A program made the position numbers and the translations under genes. This document shows, in pieces, positions 11,246-22,471 of a stretch of 64,000 nt of DNA. Every line of letters begins with the position of its first letter. Positions within the stretch are counted from its first letter, which is position 1. Below the pieces are notes generated by a model. That model saw only the letters and a program-made list of their open reading frames with translations. It did no database searches and was not told the origin of the DNA. Source of the DNA: Ceratorhiza oryzae-sativae (lineage: Eukaryota; Basidiomycota; Agaricomycetes; Cantharellales; Ceratobasidiaceae); contig JARWMV010000244.1 of NCBI GenBank assembly GCA_030998015.1, positions 62,001 through 126,000 on the forward strand, given 5' to 3'.

Positions 11246-12857
11246 CACTGGCTCACAAAAGAAATGCAGCACATGACATTAAAATCTTCAAGCTGCAACT
11301 CTGTAAGATACCCTGCTTTTAGAGCATAAATGCATTAGTAAATATCATGCATAGAGGCATAGAGAATACATGCACAGAATATTTAACAATTTGGCACAGT
11401 TGTGATGATGGGAGGTGGCTTGTAAGTCATGGGTAGCTGCATTACTTTTGTAATGGAACCTTACCTTGAGCCATTCCCACAAACTTACTGCTCTTTTGCA
11501 CATTCACCACACCAAGAAATGTACTCCATTGGCTATCTGTCATGACTTGCTATGCTACATCTGAAGTTTGCACTTGAATCAACAAGCTACACCATCGGGG
11601 GATGTTGTTCCACAAGATTGGACCTACAGTTGGTGTACACCCAACAACAGCCAGTCGCATCTACACCTGTAACTGTAAAACCTGCAGTTTGACATCTGTG
11701 GCTGCTAAGTCTAGTTGCCCACACATCCTCACTGTCTCTGATGCTAAATTTGCTGGGCTCTCACTCACTCAAGGCCAAACTAGCAATGTGGTGCAGATCT
11801 GCAACCACCTTTTCCCCCATGTCAGTGTCCAGACCATGCATTGAAATCTTAAGTTGATTGGGCTTAAAGCATATGTATTGTGTTGCGTTCCACTCATATC
11901 ATGTGTCAACAAGCAAATTCAGCTCACCTGGTGCCACAAACAAGCAACTTGGATGGCAGCTGATTGGGCTTGCATGATGTACTCAGATTAGAAGAAAGTC
12001 AATTTATTTGGCTCAGATGGGTGCCAGTATGCATATAGAACAATAGGGAGGGCAACAAATCCACAATATACTTGAAAAACTGTGAAACACAATGGCAGTA
12101 GTCTCATGACATGGGAGGCCATCCACCAACATGGTGTTGGGCAACTTGTCCATATCCATGCAACCTTGACTGGGTGTTATTACACAGAAATACTACAGGA
12201 GGGACTTCTAGGGATGCTAAAAGACACAAAACTGTCAAAAAACAGATAATATTTCAACAAGACAACAACCTGAAACATACTTCACATGTGGCCCAGGACT
12301 GGCTTAGCACCATGTCAATTCATGTCTTGCCATGGCCAGCTCAGAGCCCAGATTTGAATATAATCAAGCATGTGTGGAGTTATGTGGATCAGAAGGTTCA
12401 TTCTAGGTGTGTTTTGCCAAGTAATCTAGAGGAACTATGGGATGCTTTTCAGGAGGAGTGGCATTGTGTACCTCAAGATTTCATTGATCATTTGTATGAG
12501 TCTCTTCCTCATAGAGTGCAAGCTGTAATCCAAGCAAGGGGTGGGAATACTGAGTATTGATCTTATTCTATCTGTATATGCTTCAAATCTCATCCAAAAT
12601 ATGACCATGCCTTGCATATTGCATTGGACAGGTGCTTCAGGGTGTTACAATACAAAAGTAATGCAGCTACCAACAACTTACAAGCCACCTCCCATCATGA
12701 CAACTGCACTGAATTGTTAGATATTCTGCACATATATTCTCTATGCCTCTACACATGATATTTACTACTGCATTTATGCTCTAAATGCAGGGTATCTTAC
12801 AGAGTTGTGGCTTGAAAATTTTAATGTCACATGCTGCATTTCTTTTGTGAGCCAGTG
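11246..12857 (+). mobile_element. Tc1/mariner transposon, complete ends, TA target
   Basis: It is 1,612 bp long, bounded by TA at 11244-11245 and 12858-12859. Both ends carry the inverted repeat CACTGGCTCACAAAAGAAAT, which continues for about 40 bp with two mismatches. Removing the element and one TA restores the LTR1 sequence AAGATATCTAAGG found in the other copies. It therefore inserted into an existing LTR1. The transposase inside is broken. Confidence 0.92.
11602..12560 (+). pseudogene. Tc1-type transposase, inactivated
   Basis: The N-terminal frame (11602-11844) holds a helix-turn-helix stretch (KIGPTVGVHPTTASRI). Near 11990 the first catalytic region reads SD-stop-KKVNLFGSDG. The C-terminal frame (12111-12560) holds the second catalytic motif in IIFQQDNNLKHTS and the third region WPAQSPDLNIIKHVW. 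In active Tc1 relatives this last motif has Glu after NPI (DD34E); here it is Lys. A stop in the first motif, frameshifts and the loss of the third acid all point to a dead enzyme. The element could move only if supplied with transposase from elsewhere. Confidence 0.85.
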
Positions 12858-13009
12858 TATCTAAGGGAACCTGACCATAGTACTCTTGCTCTTTATACCT
12901 ATATATTATTCAGTTTACACTTTGAAAGATTAAGACTATCTTGAGTGTTACTTGATTGCATTGCAACTACTTTGAGCCTTCTTACTCTTGTCTAAGAAGT
13001 ATTGAGTAC

Positions 13010-14317
13010 TGTTATGGATCACTAACATATTTCTATTATTTTAGTCTGCTCTGCCAACCTCAAGCAATGCCTCTGTAATTTTTCTTGAAATTAAATGAAT
13101 TTGTATGCGTCTGAAATTGTACTATTTGTGTTCCATTAAATAGTACAAAATCTCCTCTTTCCAACGCATATTTTATCGTGATTTTATCTTAAGAACTCAG
13201 AGAGATAAAGAGGTTGCGATATTTCCTCTTATCAGGAGATATTGATTACAACATCGCATCGCTCATATCTCGGCAACCGCTTACACTATAAAAGCGATCT
13301 TGTGCTCTATCGATAGCTAATCTTCGGCGGTATCTGCTGCCCGAAGATCGTCGCGATCCACCGGATCCTCGCGCCGGAATGGCCCGAAGATCATTAGAAT
13401 CTTACTGGACCATCAATCAAGATCTAATGACTCCTGTGAGTCAGGAGAGCCTTCCAAATTGATCCAGAAGCTTCTCTGACTCACTTTATGACTCACTGAG
13501 ATGTCGCCTCCGCTCATTACATGTATATACTATGATAATATGATCTACAAGCCAATAGCAGGTCTCAGATGCATCAATGCCTTTGATCCACACCCTGTCT
13601 TTACTCTTTTATCCTATACTGGGCTAGGGTGTACCCCAAGTATAGCAGTACCTTCTTTTGATGATTGCACTGGCATGCATGTATCTATTTGGCTCTGGAA
13701 TGCCCTCCTCAGGGTATAAAAGGACCTCCTCTGAGGCCCTTCCAGACCACCTCTCCTCCTCTACTCAACCCAGACTGGTTATTGGTTTCTTTTCTCTTTC
13801 TATTTCTCTTGTCTGTGTGTGATTTCTTATATAACTAGTACTGAGGAATAAAGTACCATATTAGTTATATACTGTCTGAGTCATTGTATCTTATATACAG
13901 AGTTATATAAGGATACAATATTGCCTGATTGAGCATCACATTAAGTACCAGCTATAAGAGGAAATCTAAGTACCTGTAGCTGAGGAAGAACATGCATTAG
14001 GCAGCCCACCATCTATCCTATATGCTATTGCTTAAGCCTAGTATTAAGATTAGTATCAGTTAGTCCAAGCGACTAGGGCTGAACTACATTTAAGATATCT
14101 AAGGGAACCTGACCATAGTAGTGTTGCTCTTTATACCTATAAATTAGTCAGTTTACACTGTGAAAGATTAAGACTACCTTGAGTGTTACTTGTTTGCATT
14201 GCAACTACTTTGAGCCTTCTTACTCTAGTCTAAGAAGTATTGAGTACAATTAGTGTATACTAACATATCTACATTTGCTTAAGCTCTAGATATTCAAGTG
14301 TACCCTGACCCGTAACA
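13010..14317 (+). repeat. LTR1 solo copy, CpG-rich (young), target duplication AGTAC
   Basis: This 1,308-bp copy lies inside the outer LTR1. AGTAC at 13005-13009 is repeated at 14318-14322. It keeps CpG sites that have decayed in the other copies: around 13330-13390 it reads CTTCGGCGG, CGTCGCGATCC and CTCGCGCCGG where others have TG or CA. It is the best available reference for LTR1. A TATA-like GGTATAAAAGG lies at 13713-13723, a plausible core promoter for the element. Confidence 0.9.
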
Positions 14318-14392
14318 AGTACAATTAGTGTATACTAACACATCTACATTTGTTTAGGCTCTAAATATTCAAGTGTACCCTGACCTGTAACA

Positions 14393-16665
14393 TTTTCACC
14401 CAACAGCATATCCAGGTTGTGGTTGTATGATAGACCTTGAAAGAGATTGCAAAGAAATGTCAACATCCAGGTCTAGGCCTGATGACATAATTCACCCTAC
14501 ACCACTCTATCACAGTGTGACTACAGCTACCACCACTACAACAGTCATAATACAGCTCAGTATGCCTTGCTGCACATTTAGGCACCCTCAATGTCCCTCA
14601 TGGTTTGAGACAGATGATTAATTTTGGCATCACTATATATCTGCTCATGAAGGGGCTGGTCCATCAAGCTCCCCCAAGCCCATTTTCCCTTGCCTGCACT
14701 GCAGCCAAAAATTTGATGACCAGCCAGCACTAATCTAACATCTAGCCAAAATTTTGGCCCTGCAAGAATTTACAGGATAAACAGATTTGACAACAGATTG
14801 CAATATTTTGATGGCAACCTCACTGTCAAGTTCCTATTGAAGATGAGGATGGTTCAGGGCAAGGAGCTAACAAAGACAGAAGTAATAGTGAGCACAAGAC
14901 AATAGGGAATCTAATAGAAGAGCCTAACAGCAGTGAGGGAAATGAAGAAAATAACAGCAATGAAGGTGGTGAGGATTCAGACAGCCAGGAAATGGAAAAC
15001 AAACAAGATTCAGATGACAAGACAGATTGCAATATCAATGTAGCTAGTGATCATGGGCTTGAGGATCTGGCTGGGCAATATTGTCTATTGCCAGTACCTG
15101 CACCATGTCAACCTCTTTATAAGAAGTGACTGATAAGTATGGCCATAAATGCTTCATTGAGGATTACCATGTACCTACCATTGGAGAGCCCATTCAATGG
15201 CAAACACCAGAAGAACAAGAGCAATACAAATATCCAGATGTTGGTGCACTGGCAAACCTGGACTTCTTCAAGATTGTGCAGGTTTTGTTGTGATTGGGTG
15301 TCACTGGAAATTTCTGTGGTAAATATCTGCAATTGAAAACAGTCAGCAATGTTGAAAAAGTGCATATATGCTCCAAGCTTACAAGTTTCAGCTTTGTGGT
15401 ATGATGTCCTGGCCAACCAATTGTGCAATGATGCAGAATGTTGATAGGTTACTAACACAACCAGGGTGGAGTGTGCAAGCATTCTGCATCAAAGGACCAG
15501 ATGGAAAGACTGAGCTTGTCAAGTTGTGGCTATGCAACATCATTGATGTGGTGAAGAAGCTGCTAAAACCAATCAATTTATTTGCTTGCTTCAATTCAAG
15601 CCTATAAAAATGTGGACTTCACCTGCAAGTACAGATCAGATCTGGGATGAGATCACAATGGGAGAATCAATGTGGAACATTCAAGTGAGTATTTAACAAC
15701 CAACTTCATTGCAACACAGGTGGACTTACCAATTAAAGGCTGACATATTGGATGAACATGGTACTGTAGTACCAATCATCATATCATCAGATGAGACCCA
15801 CCTAACAAACTTCAGTGGCAACAAAAAAGTGCATCCAGTTTACATGACCATAGGCAACATCCCCAAACAAATGCATTGTAAGACATTGAAACACACAAAT
15901 GCATTGCTAGGGTACCTACCTGTCAGAGCTGATGACCTGAATTACAACACCAAATGCTTATGAGGCAATGGCAGATCCAAGGGCTGTAATGCCAAGGACC
16001 AAGACCACAACATCTAGAGGGGGACATGCAGTGAAGGGGAAGGATGCAACAATACACAGTGATATAAGAAGTGCACTTGTGCTAAGGAGCACTGGGCAGA
16101 TACTGATTGGCTTGGTGACTGCTCAGGTAGAAGATGGGGATATCAACAGGGGGTGAGTTCTGAGGCTTAAGGCTCTCAGACTCTCCCTTATGTAATCAAA
16201 GGTGAGGCAGTACATATGAAATAGGAATCTAGACAGAATTGTACAATAACAGAGGTGGTGCCACATCAACAAAATATTCTGGAATGCATCAACAATGGTC
16301 AACAACAACAAGGTCACATGACTCAGTCAATAATCCTATGCATATATTTGAATAAACATAACTTGTCCAAAAAACAGAAAATAGAGATGAAAATAAAATA
16401 AGATAAAATAAGAATAAATTTGTGCTCATGGTCTAGGCCATGACACTACCAGTCCCAAAGCTTGAAATAGAGCTGAATATAGAACAACACTGCTTCCACC
16501 AGTGCAATTTGTTCCACAAATGTATGGTGACAATGCTCCAGCCCTTGTTTGAGGCTGGCAAGCATGGAATTGAAGTCCTGTGCACTGATGGAGGCATAAG
16601 GTGCATATACCCATCTCTAGCTGCATATGTTGCAGATTTTCCTGAAGAGTGCCAACTAAAGGAGC
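14393..16665 (+). pseudogene. Plavaka-type transposase remnant
   Basis: Scattered plus-strand pieces match the layout of Agaricomycete Plavaka transposases. They are an acidic linker (about 14830-15050), PGWSVQAFCIKGPDGKTE (15451-15510), the core VVPIIISSDETHLTNFSGN, then KVHPVYMTIGNIPK and LLGYLPV (15709-15920). After a solo LTR2 insertion the frame resumes with NLFHKCMVTMLQPLFEAGK and LCTDGGIRCIYPSLAAYVADFPEECQL (to about 16660). Many stops and frameshifts interrupt it. The family name rests on remembered motifs (SSDKTxLTxFxG, YPVYLTIGNI, AYVGDYPEQ), not a search. It is clearly inactive. Confidence 0.7.
15921..16445 (-). repeat. LTR2 solo copy, target duplication CTACC
   Basis: A 525-bp LTR2 in reverse orientation starts TGTCAGAGCTG and ends GGCCATGACA on the plus strand. 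CTACC at 15916-15920 is repeated at 16446-16450. Removing the LTR and one CTACC lets the Plavaka transposase read on from GYLPV into PKLEIELN, so it inserted into that gene. Confidence 0.9.
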
Positions 16666-16669
16666 TGTG

Positions 16670-16895
16670 CCAGGCTCTGGCAGCAGGATTTAGCCAGAAT
16701 TCTGGCAAAGTTCTGGCAAATTCCAGCACTGCCAGTGCCAGTGCCAGTGCAGGAATGAACACACAACCATGGAGTCCAGCACAGGCTCCAGTGTGTTCTG
16801 GTAGCTGGCATACTGGCATGCTGGTATACTGGCACACACCAGAGTCTGGCACTGCCAGAGTTCCTGCAGCTCCAGGCTTCAGCTGCAACCAGCAC
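16670..16895. repeat. Low-complexity CTGGCA/TGCCAG-rich patch
   Basis: The hexamer CTGGCA and its complement TGCCAG occur many times on both strands, including three GCCAGT units near 16735-16752. It begins where the transposase similarity ends. Because both the word and its complement are frequent, the stretch could form hairpins. It resembles, in decayed form, the CCGGAG-rich patch at 36150-36240. Confidence 0.5.
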
Positions 16896-18115
16896 CAGCA
16901 GGAGTGTATTCAATTCACAATCCCACAATTTGTAGCTATCCCTGTCTGCCTGATCCATTTCTTGATATCACTTGCTACAATCTGCCTCTTCTCATATTTT
17001 TATGGGTAAACTCAAGATTCAGCATGACCTACATCCACCTAAAAGTTGTGTACAGAAGACAAACTTGAAGACACTGTGTTTCACATGTCTTCATACCACA
17101 TATGGCTAGTTGCCAAGACTGTGTGAGGAAGGATGCAACCAGTATCAATTGGCTTCCAAACCAACCAAAAACTGGCTACAAAAAACCAGGTTGAACAGTG
17201 ACAAGAAACATACAACAAGTTAGCATCAACATCACAATACTGACTTGACCTGGTGATGAGACTCACTCTTTGTGGCTGAAAAAAACAGACATAGCCAGAG
17301 CAGCAGCCACATTACAAGGGGCTGGGTGAGTGTTGGAAGAATTAGTGGGTTCTCACATGCATAGTCCATTGCAAGTAGGATTCACTCCAAGGGGTGCATC
17401 AATGTGACTGTCAAGAAGAAGTGTCAGTCACACAATGCATGCAAGTGAGCCAAAGAAAAGTTACTGTACACACACAGGAGCCTGAGAGAGCAGAGTAGAC
17501 ATGTAGCAGGGGACTGGGTGAGTGTCAGCAGAATTGGTGGGTTCTTGCATGTGTAGTTTATCATGAGGGAGACTTGTTCCTGAGGGGGCATCAATGTGAC
17601 TGTTGAGAAGTATCAGCCAAAGGTTATGCAAGTGGCTGGCATAAATGTAACTGCACTTGCACAGCAGATGGCAAGGAAGGCCAGTACACACAAAATTGTA
17701 TGCCTATGCATGAATGCCAAATGAGTTGTTGTGGGGGCTAAAGGCCAAAACACATGTAAAATAGTCAGCACATGTCACAAACTCTGGGTCCTGAGATACC
17801 TATGCACATGATAATGGCATAGATTTGAATGGAAATCATGCAATGACAGAGCTGCTGAGAGGTAAAATTAGACAAGAGAAAAGGTGATGACAAAGTATTG
17901 GTCAAGGGGGCAGTGGGGTTTTGCATGACCATGGTGGAAGAGTTGGCAGCATGTTGGCAAGTGGCTGTGCATGGTTACTGTGCCATGTGCATATGAAAAC
18001 AGCAAAATGTATATATTTGCCAAGAATATGGAGTGCACAATGATTGTGAGGGATAGACAGTATAGGAAGGATGATGGGCAATAGGATATCAAGCAAGTGG
18101 CAAGACACAATATGA
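16896..18115. other. No recognisable gene; contains a decayed tandem repeat
   Basis: No frame here has convincing coding content. Two units, about 17325-17446 and 17510-17620, share GGGCTGGGTGAGTGT, GAATTAGTGGGTTCT and GGGGTGCATCAATGTGACTG with mismatches and small gaps. They form a direct repeat with a period of about 185 bp. The rest is CpG-poor, transposon-like sequence that could not be assigned. Confidence 0.5.
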
Positions 18116-18120
18116 GAGAA

Positions 18121-19424
18121 TGTTATGGGTCAGGGTACACTTGAATATCTAGAGCTTAAGAGAATGTAGATATGTTAGTATACACTAATTGTATTCAATA
18201 CTTCTTAGACTAGAGTAAGAAGGCTCAAAGTAGTTGCAATGCAATCAAGTAACTCTCAAGGTAGTCTTAATCTTTCACAGTGTAAACTGACTAATTTATA
18301 GGTATAAAGAGCAACACTACTATGGTCAGGTTCCCTTAGATATCTTAAATGTAGTTCAGCCCTAGTCACTTGGACTAACTGATACTAATCTTAATACTAG
18401 GCTTAAGCAATAGCTTATAGGATAGATGGTGGGCTGCCTAAGGCATGTTCTTCCTCAGCTACAGGTACTTAGATTTCCTCTAATAGCTGGTACTTAATGT
18501 CATGCTCAATCAGGCAATATTGTATCCTTATATATCTCTGTATATAAGATACAATGACTCAGACAGTATATAACTAATATGGTACTTTATTCCTCAGTAC
18601 TAGTTATATAAGAAATCACACACAGACAAGAGAAATAGAAAGAGAAAAGAAACCAATAACCAGTCTGGGTTGAGTAGAGGAGGAGAGGTGGTCTGGAAGG
18701 GCCTCAGAGGAGGTCCTTTTATACCCTGAGGAGGGCATTCCAGAGCCAAATAGATACATGCATGCCAGTGCATCATCAAAAGAGGTACTGCTATACTTGG
18801 GGTACACCCTAGCCCAGTATAGGATAAAGAGTAAAGATAGGGTGTGGATCAAAGGCATTGATGCATCTGAGACCTGCTATTGGCTTGTAGATCATATTAT
18901 CATAGTATATACATGTAATGAATGGAGGCTACATCTCAGTGAGTCATAAAGTGAGTCAGAGAAGCTTCTGGATCAATTTGGGAAGCTCTCCTGACTCACT
19001 GGAGTCATTGGATCTTGATTGATGGTCCAGTAAGATTCTAATGATCTTTGGGCCATTCCGGTGTGAGGATCTGGTGGATTGCGAGGATCTTCGGGCAGCA
19101 GATACCGCTGAAGATTAGCTATCGATAGAGCATAAGATCGCTTTGATAGCATAAGCGGTTGCCAAGATATGAGCAGTGCAATGTTGTAATCAATATCTCC
19201 TGATAAGAGGAAATATTGCAACCTCTATATCTCCCTGAGTTCTTAAGATAAAATCATGATAAAATATGCGTTAGAAAGAGGAGATTTTATACTACTTAAT
19301 GAAACATCAATAGTACAAATTCAGACACATACAAATTCATTTAATTTCAAGAAAATTACAGAGGCATCACTTGAGGTTGGCAGAGCAGACTAAAATAATA
19401 GAAAAATGTTAGTGATCCATAACA
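18121..19424 (-). repeat. LTR1 solo copy, target duplication GAGAA
   Basis: A 1,304-bp LTR1 in reverse orientation starts TGTTATGGGTCAGGG and ends GTGATCCATAACA. GAGAA at 18116-18120 is repeated at 19425-19429. It keeps part of the CpG sites (for example GATACCGC), so it is of intermediate age. Confidence 0.92.
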
Positions 19425-19457
19425 GAGAAAAGGACTAATTTTGTGAAAACCATACTG

Positions 19458-19843
19458 TTAAGCAGCATTTGCCTTGCCCTTTGAGCTGCCTTGTTGGGCT
19501 TCTTTCAGCTTGCTTAGGCAGCTGGGTTGCACCATATCAGCTTTTGAATAACAGCCCAGTGTGGCTGCAGCCTGGATAGTGTATGATTTCAGCTTGTGAC
19601 AGCATTTGCCCACAGTGAATACAACAAAAGAGAAGAGACACTTGATGTCAACACTTGTAGCTAGTAATATCATGATTAGCAAAGTAACGTAAAGCAGGAT
19701 GATCAGATACTCACCTGGTGTAGTCAGCATGTCCAGTGCCATCTGTGTGAGCCCTTCCATCTTATTACCAGCTACATGCTCCCTGTACCACCAATGAACT
19801 GGGGTGCAGAGAACTGGGTTGCTGTTCTCATCTCAAGTTGGCC
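19458..19843 (-). pseudogene. hAT transposase C-terminal dimerisation remnant
   Basis: On the minus strand the frame reads HWWYREHVAGNKMEGLTQMALDMLTTP, then a GTGAGT...CTAG stretch (about 54 bp) that behaves as an intron, then ATSVDIKCLFSFVV and SYTIQAAATLGCYSKADMV. This follows the hAT dimerisation signature (W..N....P.L...A...L..PATSVDVER.FS......LSA.T..AL.CLG.W). The usual ER after SVD is KC. The rest of the transposase is missing; LTR3 abuts it. The last codons run to a TAA at 19458. Confidence 0.6.
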
Positions 19844-20222
19844 TAATTGTCAACAATGACCAGTCAGGCAATGAGGAAAATAGTAAGAAAAGAGAGAACT
19901 TGTATTTGACAAGAGGTCAAGTTCTTGAGGAGTCCTCTACGAACTTTACCTGGTTTATATACATGGTACAAGCCACATCATAACAAACAAGTCCATACAG
20001 TGAGTCGTGACCAATGAGAGATAGAAGTGATAGAAGTGACTGTGGAACTGTGGAATTTCACATCAGAGTTGAAATACATCTTGGTTATTGGTCCAGAACA
20101 TCCCCTGAATCACATGACACAGATATACCATAAAAGGCAAGTATGTTTTGAAAATGATCTCATAAAATGTAATAAATCAAGAAAATATTATAAAGTGGAT
20201 ATATGCATGTCAGTTTGTGACA
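19844..20222 (-). repeat. LTR3, 3' LTR of a gypsy remnant
   Basis: On the minus strand it starts TGTCACAAACTGACATGC directly after the polypurine run GGGGGGAAG (20223-20231). It ends near TTGTTGACAATTA. The other copy, at 27966-28339, has a target duplication that sets its length at 374 bp and supports these ends. Confidence 0.75.
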
Positions 20223-21129
20223 CTTCCCCCCTTCAAGGCCTGGGGGTCATGGGGTGCCTTTGGATGTGGCTTGACATAGTCAGCCATGAGTTCTGGTGCA
20301 TTTACCAGGTCATTGTAAGTTAGCCATTGTTGCTTGTCATAACCAAGCCATTTGACATAGTATTCAAAGATGTTTGACCTTTTGTTGTATTGTGACTTTA
20401 TGATCTGTTCCACTTCAAATTCTTCTTCCCCTTCAGGAGTTACCACAGGGGTGGTGGGGGAACCTGACATCCATAGGGGTGGTCTTTATACTTGGTCAAG
20501 AGTGAAACATGAAATACTGGGTGTATTTTCATGGTTATTGGCAAGTCCAGTTTGAAGGCATGGGTGCCATGTTGTGCTACCACCTTGAATGGTCCAACTC
20601 TCTTGTGGGCCAGTTTCCTGGAGGCCTGCTGTGTCTGTATGTTCTTGGTGTTGAGCCAGACCTTCTCTCCAACCTTGATGACTTCTGGGGTCTGATGTTT
20701 CTGGTCATAGTATTCTTTGATTCTCTGGTTTGATATCTCCAGAGCAGCCTTCAGTTCATTGTGACCTTTTTGAAGCCATTCTGCATGGTTGACTGCTAAA
20801 GGGAGTTCTTGTCCCTCCCTGTCCCCAACTGCCAATCTTGGGTGGAAACCATAGTTTGTGAAGAATGGTGATTTGCCAGTTGAGGCATTGACACTGTTGA
20901 TGTAGGCAAATTCAGCCAATGGTAAAAGAGAGACCCAGTTGTCCTGCCAGTCTGATACATAGTGTATGATGTATCCTTCTACTACTTGGTTAGCCCTTTC
21001 AGATTGGCCATCCATTTGAGGGTGGTATGCTGTAGAGTAGGAGGGTTTTATATCCAGCTGTTTGTACAAGTGCCTTAAAAATTTGGATGTGAAGTTGGGG
21101 CCATGGTCTGAAATGTTTTTTTGTGGTAA
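20223..21129 (-). pseudogene. Ty3/gypsy pol remnant: integrase end and chromodomain
   Basis: The frame 21069-20440 carries the end of the integrase core (STAYHPQMDGQSERANQ, with the catalytic Glu), the C-terminal domain (VGEKVWLNTKNIQ, KLAHKRVGPFKV) and KIHPVFHVSLL. After a frameshift near 20460 the chromodomain follows (EGEEEFEVEQIIKSQ, YYVKWLGYDKQQWLTYNDL). It is joined to LTR3 by its polypurine tract. The upstream part is cut at 21129 by the giant LTR1 element. It is better preserved than the gypsy piece at 1234-2490 but still broken. Confidence 0.85.
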
Positions 21130-22440
21130 TGTTATGGGTCAGGGTACACTTAAATATCTAGAGCTTAAGCAAATGTAGATATGTTAGTATACACTAATCG
21201 TACTCAATACTTCTTAGACTAGAGTAAGAAGGCTCAAAGTAGTTGCAATGCAATCAAGTAACACTCAAAGTAGTCTTAATCTTTCACAGTGTAAACTGAC
21301 TAATTTATAGGTATAAAGAGCAACACTACTATGGTCAGGTTCCCTTAGATATCTTAAATGTAGTTCAGCCCTAGTCACTTGGACTAACTGATACTAATCT
21401 TAATACTAGACTTAAGTGATAGCTTATAAGATAGATGGTGGGCTGCCTAATGCATGTACTTCCTCAGCTACAGGTACTTAGATTTCCTCTAATAGCTGGT
21501 ACTTAATGTCACACTCAATCAGGCAATATTGTATCCTTATATATCTCTGTATATAAGATACAATGACTCAGACAGTATATAACTAATATGGTACTTTATT
21601 CCTCAGTACTAGTTATATAAGAAATCACACACAGACAAGAGAAATAGAAAGAGAAAAAGGAAACCAATAACTGGTCTGGGTTGAGTAGAGGAGTGAAGGG
21701 TGGTCTGGAAGGGCCTCAGAAGAGGTCCTTTTATACCCTGAGGAGGGCATTCCAGAGCCAAATAGATACATGCATCCCAGTGCAATCATCAAAAGAGGGT
21801 GCAGCTATACTTGGGATTCACCCTAGCCCAGTATAGGATAAGAGAGTAAAGATAGGGTGTGGATCAAAGGCATTGATGCATCTGAGACCTGCTATTGGCT
21901 TGTAGATCATATTATCATAGTATATACATATAATGAATGGAGGCTACATCTCAGTGAGTCATAAAGTGAGTCAGAGAAGCTTCTGGATCAATTTGGGAAG
22001 CTCTCCTGACTCACTGGAGTCATTAGATCTTGATTGATGGTCCAGTAAGATTCTAATGATCTTCGGGCCATTCCGGCGCAAGGATCTGGTGGATCGCAAT
22101 GATCTTTGGGCAGCAGATACCGCCAAAGATTAGCTATTGATAGAGCACAAGATCGCTTTGATAGCATAAGCAATTGCCAAGATATGAGCAGTGCGATGTT
22201 GTAATCAATATCTCCTGATAAGAGGAAATATTGCAACCTCTGTATCTCTCTGAGATCTTATTGTAAAAACTTAATAAAATATGTGTTGGAGAGCGGGAAA
22301 TTTGTACTATTTAATGGAACAGAAAATAGTACAATTTGGAGCACATACAAATTCAAGTATTTAACAATTTAATTACAGAGGCATTGCTTGAGGTTGGCAG
22401 AGCAGACTAAAATAATAGAAAATGTTAGTGATCCATAACG
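21130..22440 (-). repeat. LTR1, 3' LTR of the giant element
   Basis: It is 1,311 bp. Its upper-coordinate end reads GATCCATAACG, so the terminal CA is mutated to CG. It adjoins the polypurine tract (plus strand TAGCCCCCCCAG, 22441-22452). The lower flank is gypsy integrase sequence. Confidence 0.85.
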
Positions 22441-22456
22441 TAGCCCCCCCAGTCTG
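22441..22456 (-). other. Polypurine tract of the giant element
   Basis: The plus strand reads TAGCCCCCCCAGTCTG, so the minus strand has a seven-G run directly before the 3' LTR. It is the same sequence as at 622-636 next to the other LTR1 element. Confidence 0.65.
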
Positions 22457-22471
22457 GTATGTCAACTCACA

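Larger units (their letters stand above)
8919..14392 (+). repeat. LTR1 copy split by three later insertions
   Basis: An outer plus-strand LTR1 can be followed in pieces: 8919-9552, 10865-11245, 12860-13009 and 14323-14392. It starts TGTTATGGATCACTAAC and ends GACCTGTAACA. The breaks are an inverted solo LTR1, a Tc1-type transposon and a same-strand solo LTR1, each with its own target duplication. Between the first two pieces about 90 bp of the intact LTR are missing; the intact sequence has GTATA at both ends of that stretch. The outer flanks (AAAGC and TTTTC) do not match, as expected for the oldest layer. Confidence 0.8.

Noticed and set aside
16670..16895. CRISPR-like array
   Set aside because: Units are short, irregular and without spacers; the genome is eukaryotic.
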